Assembly (NCBI GenBank): GCA_003978375.1
Contig: QNZW01000008.1
Coordinates: 1 to 6,119, forward strand
DNA length: 6,119 bases
Direction: 5' to 3'
Source of the DNA: Sulfurovum sp.
GTDB taxonomy: Bacteria > Campylobacterota > Campylobacteria > Campylobacterales > Sulfurovaceae
Positions 1 to 6,119 of the stretch are shown piece after piece; the stretch's first letter is position 1; every line of letters starts with the position of its first letter. The position numbers were made by a program, and so were the translations under genes. Below the pieces are notes generated by a model that was given only the letters and a program-made list of their open reading frames with translations, was not told where the DNA came from and did not search any database.

Positions 1-504
1 CAAGTCGATTATGATACGCAAATTATCTCACACTCAAAATGGGTTAAAAATATGAGAATGCTTTTTGATGTGATTGAAAAAATATCACAAGAGAGTGCAT
101 ATCATTTTGTATTTAAAGAGCATCCTTCAAGCGGTATTTCGTACGAAGATTTATATGCACGGATTAAAGAGATGCCAAATTTGCATTTTAGAAATACCTA
201 TAGTACACAAGAGCTTATAGAAAAAAGTGAAGCAGTGATTACAATAAATTCAACAGTTGGATTGGAGTCTCTTTTGTTTCATAAAAAAGTGATTGTATTA
301 GGAGATGCTTTTTATACAATAGATGGTATTGCTTTTTCGGCAAAAAATCAACAAGAATTGATAGAAAAAATAGAGAAAATTAAAACACTCTCTTTAGACC
401 ATGAAGCAGTAGATCATTTTTTAAAATATCTGTATCATGAGTATTTGGTACAAAAAAACAATACAATACATAAGACAATATGTCAGAAGATAAGGGCAAA
501 ATGA
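1..504 (+). CDS. KpsS/KpsC-like capsule polysaccharide glycosyltransferase, C-terminal part (5' truncated)
   Basis: The reading frame is open from base 1, so the gene begins upstream; 167 codons and a TGA stop are present. The ATG at base 52 lies inside the domain and is not a believable start. Numbering codons from base 1, the fragment shows KEHPSS (39-44) and INSTVGLES (82-90), followed by a KKVIVLGDAFY stretch. This is the C-terminal signature of the Capsule_synth family (KpsS and KpsC), whose known members are cytoplasmic transferases that add Kdo to the lipid or sugar linker of capsules. The His of the HP motif and the Ser-Thr-Val-Gly turn usually line the donor-binding cleft. Its 3' end overlaps the O-antigen ligase gene by 4 nt. 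Placement beside LPS-type genes suggests a role in core or O-chain building rather than a classical group 2 capsule, but that is inference. The donor sugar cannot be read from this fragment. Confidence 0.8.
   Translation, partial: QVDYDTQIISHSKWVKNMRMLFDVIEKISQESAYHFVFKEHPSSGISYEDLYARIKEMPNLHFRNTYSTQELIEKSEAVITINSTVGLESLLFHKKVIVLGDAFYTIDGIAFSAKNQQELIEKIEKIKTLSLDHEAVDHFLKYLYHEYLVQKNNTIHKTICQKIRAK
492..496 (+). promoter_or_regulatory. Ribosome binding site deciding the ligase start
   Basis: AAGGG lies 4 nt before the ATG at 501 and inside the end of the preceding gene. The in-frame upstream ATG at 480 has no purine-rich Shine-Dalgarno sequence in front of it. The ATG at 501 also forms an ATGA overlap with the upstream stop codon, as two other junctions in this operon do. 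Confidence 0.5.
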
Positions 505-1718
505 TTTTAAGTAAATTGAAGCAACTAGAAATACATAGGTATACAAATTATATCATTATGGCGTATGCCTTTATATTACCTCTTTCAAGAGCAGGTATCT
601 CTTTTTTTACAGCACTGTTGATACTAATATGGTTACTAGAAGGAAATTTTAAATACAAACTACACGTGTTAAAAACCAATAAAGTTATTTGGGCATTGGG
701 TATATTTTTACTCTTTAATCTGCTTTCTGTTTTTTGGACAGATGATAGAGCAGAGACTTTGCATTATATACATAAGTATTGGTATTTTTTGCCTATAGTG
801 GTGCTTTGTACTTCTTTAAAAAAAGAGCAGATTTCTAAGGCATTATCTGCATTTATTTTAGGTATGTTTGTGAGCGAAATTATTGCTTATGGGGTCTTTT
901 TTGAACTTTGGCAGTTTAAACATGCGACACCTGAAAATCCTTCACCATTTATGCATCACATTGAATATAGTGTTTTTCTTGCTTTTACAGCATTGGTACT
1001 ACTCAGTCGTATTTTTAATGAAAAACAGATGAAATACAAAGGTATATATCTTTTGTTTTTTTCGACAATAAGTGGCAACCTGTTTTTAACGGAAGGGCGT
1101 ACAGGACAGTTGGCGTTTATCATAGGACTTTTTATTTTAACCATAGTAAGTTTTACCAATAAAACAAAAGCCATTGTAGTTGCAATGACATTAAGTTTTA
1201 TTTTGTTGATTATTGCATTTAATTTTAGTCATACTTTTCATGATCGTATGTTTATGACCCAAGAGAGTATTGCACATATCGTTGAAGAAAAAGATTACTG
1301 TTCTTCTTTGGGGGGTAGGGTAGGTGCTTGTATTGTCGCTAAAGACATTATTATCAACCATCCTATCATTGGAGAAGGTATTACTGATAATATGAAAAGA
1401 TTTCATCATCTCATAGATACAAAGTATCCAGAGATGGAATGTATGCAAGAGAATTTTATGCATATGCATAATCAATATCTACAAATCTTTACCGAGCTAG
1501 GATTGATAGGATTGCTTATCTTTTTAAATATTTTTTATAGCGTAGCTAGGATTAAGATTAAAAATAGAGAGTATGAACAGATAAAATATATTTATGTGTC
1601 TGTTTTATTGTTTGCTTTTCTATCAGAAGTGATATTTCATAGGCAATTTTCTATGGCACTTTTTGCCTTTATTGTAGGGTTACTTTTAGCACAGAATAGG
1701 GTAGAGAATGAAATATAA
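501..1718 (+). CDS. O-antigen ligase / polymerase family membrane protein (WaaL-like)
   Basis: A 405-residue polytopic inner-membrane protein with about twelve hydrophobic segments and one large hydrophilic loop (about residues 245-328), the layout of the Wzy_C/WaaL family. WaaL transfers O-antigen or other polymer from undecaprenyl diphosphate to the lipid A-core on the periplasmic face. Visible family motifs are EGRTGQ with Arg200, a GGR motif with Arg273 leading into NHPIIGEG, and HNQYLQ with His323 followed by an ELGLIGLL helix. One His and Arg residues at comparable places are essential in studied ligases. The start at 501 is chosen for its ATGA overlap and AAGGG site; an in-frame ATG at 480 would add seven residues without a visible ribosome binding site. 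The 3' end overlaps the next gene by 11 nt. Ligase is preferred over Wzy polymerase because of the HNQYLQ motif and the neighbouring core-type genes, but sequence alone does not fully separate the two. Cys267, Cys277 and Cys314 lie in the large loop. Confidence 0.85.
   Translation: MILSKLKQLEIHRYTNYIIMAYAFILPLSRAGISFFTALLILIWLLEGNFKYKLHVLKTNKVIWALGIFLLFNLLSVFWTDDRAETLHYIHKYWYFLPIVVLCTSLKKEQISKALSAFILGMFVSEIIAYGVFFELWQFKHATPENPSPFMHHIEYSVFLAFTALVLLSRIFNEKQMKYKGIYLLFFSTISGNLFLTEGRTGQLAFIIGLFILTIVSFTNKTKAIVVAMTLSFILLIIAFNFSHTFHDRMFMTQESIAHIVEEKDYCSSLGGRVGACIVAKDIIINHPIIGEGITDNMKRFHHLIDTKYPEMECMQENFMHMHNQYLQIFTELGLIGLLIFLNIFYSVARIKIKNREYEQIKYIYVSVLLFAFLSEVIFHRQFSMALFAFIVGLLLAQNRVENEI
1698..1701 (+). 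promoter_or_regulatory. Ribosome binding site for the kinase-glycosyltransferase gene
   Basis: AGGG, within a purine-rich stretch inside the 3' end of the ligase gene, sits 6 nt before the ATG at 1708. It supports that start despite the 11-nt overlap. Confidence 0.45.
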
Positions 1719-3228
1719 AGTTACTCATGATACCTATATCACGCTGTTAAAAAATATAAGACAATATTTTGCAAGTGCAGATCAAAATATTTGGGACAAA
1801 AGAAACAAGATTAAGATACTCTCTTTTGTAGAAAAAAATATTGCGATTAAATCTTTTAAAATTCCACATTTTATCAATAAAATAGCCTATACTTTTTTAC
1901 GTGATTCAAAAGCAAAAAGATCTTATTTTAATAGTTTAAAAATTGTTGAGTTTGTGCCAAAGCCTATAGGGTACGCTGAATTTAAAAAATTTGGCTTGTT
2001 GTATGATAGCTATTTTTTGTGTGAAGAGTATGCGTATGATTTTACGATTCGTGAAGTCTTAAAGCAAAAAAACTTTAAACACAGAAAGGCTATTTTTGAG
2101 CAATTTGCTGCATTTACCTATGCCCTTCACGAAAAAGATATAGAACATTTAGACTACTCACCGGGCAATATACTTATAAAAGAAATAGCACCTAAAGCAT
2201 ATGAGTTTAAGATTATTGATGTGAATAGGATGCGATTTAAAACCTATACATCCAAAGAGCGTTTAGAAAATTTTTCTAAACTTTGGGCAGACGATAATGA
2301 TTTGGAATATATCGTAAATATCTATACGCAATGGATTGATATACCACAAAAAGAAGCAGTGAAGATTGCTTTAGAGGCTTCACAAAAGCATAAAGACAAA
2401 AAACTGTTTAAAAAGAAATTTTTAAGATATATTAAACCCAAACGTATTTTTACAAGAAATTCTAGTGAATTAAAACAAGCAATAAACCATATTTCAGTGG
2501 CAATGATAGCCAAAAATGCAGATGAAACAATTAGGCAATCGTTAGATTCTTTACGCTTGTTTGATGAAGTTTTGGTTTATTTAAATGAGTCAATAGACCA
2601 AACAAAAAGTATTGCATTAGAGTATAAAAATGTGAAGATAGTTGAGGGTCCATTTTTGGGTTTTGGAGAGACAAAGAATGCAGCCGCAGAAGCAAGTAAG
2701 TATGACTGGATACTCTCTTTAGACAGTGATGAAATTTTAAATGAGGCACTGCTTAATGAGATATCACAGTTAGATTTTACTGTGATTAAAAATATTTATA
2801 AACTAAAACGTGATAACTATTTTTTAGGGAAAGAGACACAAAATTCCAATATCATCGTACGTTTATATAATAAAAAATATACCAAATTTGATGACAGCAT
2901 AGTACATGAAAAAATTATGATTCCAAAAGATGCACATGTAATGACACTTAAGCATAGTTTTACGCATCTTTATATTTTGGATATTAATCAGACACTTAGA
3001 AAAATTATCCATTATACTGATTTGGGCTCTGAAGATAAAAAGGTATGTTTTTTTAGTGTGGTCGTTGCTAAAACAATCTTTGCATTTTTTAAAACCTATA
3101 TTTTAAAAGGTAATTTTATGAAAGGGTGGGTAGGGTATGCATTGGCAGTAAACTCTGCAAATAAACGCCACTATAAATATTTGAAACAATTTATTAATTG
3201 TCAAAGAGAGAAGAAGAAAATAGTATGA
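1708..3228 (+). CDS. Bifunctional LPS kinase-like / family 2 glycosyltransferase fusion
   Basis: A 506-residue protein with two domains and no membrane segment, so probably cytoplasmic or membrane-peripheral. Residues about 35-235 resemble the WaaP/InaA/Kdo-kinase fold: a likely ATP-binding Lys in AIKSFK (Lys48), the catalytic loop HLDYSPGNIL (His147, Asp149, Asn154) and the metal-binding Asp171 in IIDVN. Residues about 262-506 form a GT-A glycosyltransferase of the WaaE/KdtX type: it begins ISVAMIAKN, has GFGETKNAA, a DSDE metal motif (Asp339-Glu342), an FLGKE segment, VHEKI and a late HYTDLG. Related single-domain proteins phosphorylate Kdo or heptose, or add a sugar (often glucose) to heptose of the LPS inner core. 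Both jobs fit this operon; the exact acceptor and donor are unknown. Leu292 stands where the first nucleotide-contacting Asp of many family 2 enzymes is found. The gene overlaps the ligase by 11 nt and the epimerase by 4 nt. Confidence 0.85.
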   Translation: MKYKVTHDTYITLLKNIRQYFASADQNIWDKRNKIKILSFVEKNIAIKSFKIPHFINKIAYTFLRDSKAKRSYFNSLKIVEFVPKPIGYAEFKKFGLLYDSYFLCEEYAYDFTIREVLKQKNFKHRKAIFEQFAAFTYALHEKDIEHLDYSPGNILIKEIAPKAYEFKIIDVNRMRFKTYTSKERLENFSKLWADDNDLEYIVNIYTQWIDIPQKEAVKIALEASQKHKDKKLFKKKFLRYIKPKRIFTRNSSELKQAINHISVAMIAKNADETIRQSLDSLRLFDEVLVYLNESIDQTKSIALEYKNVKIVEGPFLGFGETKNAAAEASKYDWILSLDSDEILNEALLNEISQLDFTVIKNIYKLKRDNYFLGKETQNSNIIVRLYNKKYTKFDDSIVHEKIMIPKDAHVMTLKHSFTHLYILDINQTLRKIIHYTDLGSEDKKVCFFSVVVAKTIFAFFKTYILKGNFMKGWVGYALAVNSANKRHYKYLKQFINCQREKKKIV

Positions 3229-4277
3229 AAATATTAGTCACAGGCAGTGCAGGGTTTATAGGGTTTCATCTAAGTAAAGCACTTTTAGAGCGTGGAGATG
3301 AAGTCGTTGGTATTGACAATATCAATGACTATTATGATGTCAATCTAAAATATGCACGTCTTGAAAATTTAGGTATATCTGCACCCAAGGAGGGAGAAAA
3401 AGCACAGGGAGAAAAGTATAAAAAATTTACGTTTATACAGATGGATATTTCAGATACACAAGCCATGTACAAATGCTTTAAAGAAGAAAAATTTGATGCA
3501 GTGTGTAACCTTGCAGCCCAAGCAGGTGTACGTTATTCGTTGGAAAATCCTCACACCTATATACAAAGTAATGTGTTAGGATTTATGAATGTGCTTGAAG
3601 GGTGCAGACAATATGATGTGGATAATCTTTGCTATGCTTCTAGCTCTTCTATTTATGGATTAAACACTTCTCAACCCTTTAAAACTTCAGACCACACAGA
3701 CCATCAAATAAGTATCTATGCTGCTACGAAAAAATCGAATGAAATGATGGCACATACCTATGCACACCTTTATGGCATTCGTACCACAGGGTTACGTTTT
3801 TTTACGGTGTATGGCCCTTGGGGAAGACCCGATATGGCACCAATGCTCTTTGCAGATGCGATTAGTAATGATAGGGCAATCAAAGTCTTCAATCATGGAA
3901 AAATGAGTCGTGATTTTACCTATATAGATGATATTGTTGATGGGATTATAAAAGTAATAGATAATCCTGCCAAACCAAATTTAGCATTTGATACAGCCAA
4001 TCCCAATCCTGCTAGTTCTTTAGCCCCTTATCGTTTGTATAATATAGGAAACAATGCACCACTTTCGTTGATGCATTTTATAGAAACACTAGAAGAAACA
4101 CTAGGGAAAAAAGCAGAAAAAAATTATATGGATATGCAAGATGGAGATGTGGTTTCTACCTATGCAGATGTGAGTGATTTGATGAGAGATTTTAATTACA
4201 AACCAAGTACACCTTTAAAAGAAGGAGTAGAGGCCTTTGTAGCTTGGTATAAAAAGTATTATAAAATAAAATCATGA
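3225..4277 (+). CDS. UDP-glucuronate 4-epimerase-like NAD-dependent epimerase
   Basis: A 350-residue extended short-chain dehydrogenase, the usual length for UDP-glucuronate 4-epimerases, which interconvert UDP-glucuronate and UDP-galacturonate in the cytosol with bound NAD. The N-terminal Rossmann motif is GSAGFIG (residues 7-13), followed by GIDNINDYYD, a typical opening for this subgroup. The catalytic set is a Ser run at 139-142 before IYG and the YAATK motif with Tyr165 and Lys169. RFFTVYGPWGRPDMAP and APYRLYNIGN (267-276) are also characteristic of this subgroup rather than of GalE or dTDP-glucose dehydratase. The ATG at 3225 overlaps the upstream stop as ATGA; an in-frame TTG at 3198 would add nine residues rich in Glu and Lys before the Rossmann strand and is unlikely. 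A short charged insert (about residues 48-60) precedes the third strand. The product would feed galacturonate into the glycan made by the neighbouring transferases. Substrate is assigned by motif similarity only. Confidence 0.9.
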   Translation: MKILVTGSAGFIGFHLSKALLERGDEVVGIDNINDYYDVNLKYARLENLGISAPKEGEKAQGEKYKKFTFIQMDISDTQAMYKCFKEEKFDAVCNLAAQAGVRYSLENPHTYIQSNVLGFMNVLEGCRQYDVDNLCYASSSSIYGLNTSQPFKTSDHTDHQISIYAATKKSNEMMAHTYAHLYGIRTTGLRFFTVYGPWGRPDMAPMLFADAISNDRAIKVFNHGKMSRDFTYIDDIVDGIIKVIDNPAKPNLAFDTANPNPASSLAPYRLYNIGNNAPLSLMHFIETLEETLGKKAEKNYMDMQDGDVVSTYADVSDLMRDFNYKPSTPLKEGVEAFVAWYKKYYKIKS

Positions 4278-5302
4278 GACGTTTTTTACTCTATTTTTCT
4301 CAGCCTTATAGTATCCCTATATGTCGTCCCTTACAAGAAGAAATAGAGGCTAGAGGTTTTGAAGTAAGATGGTTTTGTGATGAGCCCCTCACGCAAAAAG
4401 CCTTACATAAAAGCGATAGGCTTTTAAAAAATATCGACGAAGTGAAGGCATATAATCCAGAAATCGTACTGGTAGCTACCAATGTAGTGCCAGATTTTTT
4501 CCCAGGGATTAAAGTACAGATTTTTCATGGTTTTTCTGTGGGTAAACGCAGTGAAGCCAAAGGGCATTTTAATATAAGAGGTTTTTTTGATTTGTACTGT
4601 ACTCAGGGGCCTAACACGACGCAACCTTTTAAAAAATTAGAACAAAAGCATAAGTATTTCAAAGTGGTAGAGACAGGATGGCCCAAAATGGATACCCTGT
4701 TTCCTTTAGAAATAAAAAAGAGTGATATGCCTACGGTGATGATAAGTTCTACCTTTACCACAAAGTTAAGTTTGGCTAAAAACAAAGAAGTTATCAAAGA
4801 GATAAAGCGTCTCTCAAAGTTAGGAAAATGGCATTTTATAGCAGTGCTTCATCCAAAGATGGAGCAAGAGATAAAAAAGATGTTTGAACAGATGCAACAC
4901 AAACATTTTATATTTTATGATACCAGTGATTTGATACCTCTTTTTAAACAAGCTGATGTTATGCTCTCAGATACCACTTCGGCTATCACAGAATTTGCTT
5001 TACAGAAAAAACCAGTGGTGACGATTAACAATAATCAACCTGCACCATATATGATCAATATTACCCAAGCAAGTCAGATAGAAAAAGCATTAGAAGAGGC
5101 ATTTTTAAGACCAACACATATCATGGAAGCACTAGAAACATTTATAGCCCAAACCCATCCTTATAATGATGGAAAATCTTCAGCTAGAGTCATAGAAGCT
5201 TGTTTGGATCTTGTGCAAAATGCTACAATAAAAAGAAAACCACTTAACTTGATACGTCGTTATAAAATACGTAAAAAACTTGGATATATGAGGATATTTT
5301 GA
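4274..5302 (+). CDS. CDP-glycerol glycerophosphotransferase-family protein
   Basis: A 342-residue protein resembling the C-terminal catalytic region of the Glyphos_transf (TagB/TagF-like) family, a GT-B-type fold that in Gram-positive bacteria moves glycerol-phosphate or ribitol-phosphate from a CDP carrier onto a lipid-linked sugar. Visible motifs are HGFSVGKR (His85), ETGWPKMD, AVLHPKM (His193) and SDTTSAITEF (Ser232-Phe241) followed by KKPVVTI. The two His and the SDTTS turn match the residues expected in the donor-phosphate site. No signal peptide or membrane helix is evident; a basic C-terminus (RRYKIRKK) may touch the membrane. It starts with an ATGA overlap on the epimerase stop, and the A/T-rich bases before it hold no clear Shine-Dalgarno, so its translation probably depends on the upstream gene. 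In this LPS-type setting it may add a polyol-phosphate decoration to the core or O-chain. The true donor could differ, since family members outside Gram-positives are poorly characterised. Confidence 0.8.
   Translation: MRRFLLYFSQPYSIPICRPLQEEIEARGFEVRWFCDEPLTQKALHKSDRLLKNIDEVKAYNPEIVLVATNVVPDFFPGIKVQIFHGFSVGKRSEAKGHFNIRGFFDLYCTQGPNTTQPFKKLEQKHKYFKVVETGWPKMDTLFPLEIKKSDMPTVMISSTFTTKLSLAKNKEVIKEIKRLSKLGKWHFIAVLHPKMEQEIKKMFEQMQHKHFIFYDTSDLIPLFKQADVMLSDTTSAITEFALQKKPVVTINNNQPAPYMINITQASQIEKALEEAFLRPTHIMEALETFIAQTHPYNDGKSSARVIEACLDLVQNATIKRKPLNLIRRYKIRKKLGYMRIF
5290..5295 (+). promoter_or_regulatory. Ribosome binding site for the hydrolase-like gene
   Basis: GAGGAT ends 6 nt before the ATG at 5302 and is the clearest Shine-Dalgarno in the window. 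It fixes the start of the last gene, which shares one base with the preceding stop (TGATG). Confidence 0.6.
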
Positions 5303-6119
5303 TGCAACAACCATTTATTTGGGATCCATATTCAGACCAACCTTATCCACTCAAAGACAGAGCCTACAAAAAAAAGATGCGTCAAAAACATCGATGGGAC
5401 TATGTACCATTGTTGCTTAGCACTATCATTTTTTTCCCTTTAGGGATGTTGCTTATGCCTTTGTATAAAGGGAAAAAAATAGATGTCAAAAATTTTTATG
5501 GTATGGGTGTTGATATCGATAAAGGAAGTGTGCAAAAAGAGCTTATAGATGAGCTAGGTGTTAAACATCTTCTTATTCGTATGCCACTGTGGCAAATGGA
5601 TAGAGTAGAGGAGTATGTAGCCTTTGCTAAGAGTTTTGGAGAAGATAAAGAGATACTGCTCAATATCTTGCAAGATAGAGAACATATTGAAGATAAAGCA
5701 TTGCTACAAAAAGATATAGAAACTATTTTTAATGCTTTTGGTTCCTTTGTGGCAGAGTATCAGATTGGTAATGCAATCAATCGTAGTAAATGGGGATTTT
5801 TTTCTATGAAAGAGTATCTTTCTTGGTATCAAACCATACAAAAGATACGCGATGAAAAATATCCACACCTTAAGCTTATAGGTTCTTCTGTGATAGATTT
5901 TGAATTTCACTATACGATTCGTACACTCTTTAACTTCTTTTCTGTCAAGTACGATAGATTTTCATCTTTGCTTTACGTAGACAGACGGGGAAGTCCTAGC
6001 CATACACAAATGGGGATTTTTGATACAAAAAATAAAATGAATATGTTGTACGCTTTAGTGAAAATGTCTCCTAAAACTACGAATGATATCTACATCACAG
6101 AAGTCAACTGGCCATTATC
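5302..6119 (+). CDS. Membrane-anchored glycoside hydrolase-like TIM-barrel protein (3' truncated)
   Basis: The frame is open from the ATG at 5302 to the right edge: 272 codons and two further bases, so the C-terminus is missing. Residues 1-33 are polar and basic, and one hydrophobic helix follows at about 35-55 (YVPLLLSTIIFFPLGMLLMP). This suggests a cytoplasmic tail, a signal anchor and a periplasmic domain. From residue 63 the chain alternates strands and helices (YGMGVDID, HLLIRMP, ILLNIL, EYQIGNAINR, LKLIGSSV, DIYITEVNWP), the pattern of a clan-A glycoside hydrolase barrel related to GH39 or GH5. The ITEVNWP strand with Glu267 looks like the nucleophile strand. The IGNAINR segment (155-161) sits where such enzymes have a GNEPN-type acid/base motif, and here Ala158 replaces the Glu. 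Function is uncertain: trimming, binding or regulating the glycan made by this operon are all possible. It follows the CDP-glycerol-type gene with a 1-nt overlap and a strong ribosome binding site. Confidence 0.7.
   Translation, partial: MQQPFIWDPYSDQPYPLKDRAYKKKMRQKHRWDYVPLLLSTIIFFPLGMLLMPLYKGKKIDVKNFYGMGVDIDKGSVQKELIDELGVKHLLIRMPLWQMDRVEEYVAFAKSFGEDKEILLNILQDREHIEDKALLQKDIETIFNAFGSFVAEYQIGNAINRSKWGFFSMKEYLSWYQTIQKIRDEKYPHLKLIGSSVIDFEFHYTIRTLFNFFSVKYDRFSSLLYVDRRGSPSHTQMGIFDTKNKMNMLYALVKMSPKTTNDIYITEVNWPL

Noticed and set aside
480..500. Upstream in-frame ATG at 480 as the start of the O-antigen ligase
   Set aside because: It has no Shine-Dalgarno, adds only seven polar residues and would give a 25-nt overlap. 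The ATG at 501 has AAGGG and an ATGA junction.
1310..1315. G6 run in the ligase gene as a phase-variable tract
   Set aside because: It is shorter than the G tracts known to slip in Campylobacterota, and it encodes the conserved GGR motif.
956..1475. Minus-strand open frames opposite the ligase gene
   Set aside because: They lie wholly opposite a well-supported membrane protein, show no family motif and have no convincing start signals.
3198..3224. TTG start adding nine residues to the epimerase
   Set aside because: The added Lys/Glu-rich residues precede the MKILVTG strand that normally begins this family, and the ATG at 3225 forms an ATGA overlap.
5368..5375. A8 run near the start of the hydrolase-like gene as a slippage switch
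   Set aside because: Runs of seven or eight A are expected by chance in DNA this AT-rich, and the run encodes Lys in a basic tail; nothing else suggests switching.
5704..5910. Minus-strand 68-residue open frame opposite the hydrolase-like gene
   Set aside because: The plus-strand frame is continuous with recognisable barrel motifs across this stretch, so the minus frame is a shadow.

Overview
The window reads as part of a surface-glycan (lipopolysaccharide core/O-antigen, possibly capsule) biosynthesis operon from a Gram-negative bacterium. The DNA is AT-rich, codon use favours A/T endings, genes overlap tightly, and the protein style (many Lys/Ile/Phe residues) resembles Campylobacterota such as Sulfurovum, Sulfurimonas or Arcobacter relatives. 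That placement is inferred from style and gene content; there is no rRNA or other marker gene here.

Six genes, all on the + strand, fill the window with no intergenic gap. In order: (1) the C-terminal part of a KpsS/KpsC-like capsule-type glycosyltransferase, cut by the left edge; (2) a polytopic O-antigen ligase (WaaL/Wzy_C family); (3) a two-domain protein with an N-terminal LPS kinase-like domain (WaaP/InaA/Kdo-kinase type) and a C-terminal family 2 glycosyltransferase of the WaaE/KdtX type; (4) a UDP-glucuronate 4-epimerase-like short-chain dehydrogenase; (5) a CDP-glycerol glycerophosphotransferase-family protein; (6) a membrane-anchored TIM-barrel glycoside hydrolase-like protein, cut by the right edge. 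Every junction overlaps: 4 nt (ATGA) at three of them, 11 nt at one and 1 nt (TGATG) at the last. This points to one polycistronic message with translational coupling. No promoter, terminator, RNA gene, mobile element or CRISPR array was seen.

Taken together, the epimerase would supply UDP-galacturonate. The glycosyltransferases and the kinase domain would build and phosphorylate the core on the cytoplasmic side. The CDP-glycerol-type transferase may add a polyol-phosphate or similar group, and the ligase would join the finished chain to lipid A-core in the periplasm. The last protein may trim or bind glycan outside the inner membrane, but its apparent acid/base position carries Ala instead of Glu. 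The points most worth following are the kinase-glycosyltransferase fusion, the altered hydrolase-like protein, and the teichoic-acid-type transferase in an LPS setting. I saw no clearly new defence or mobile system.
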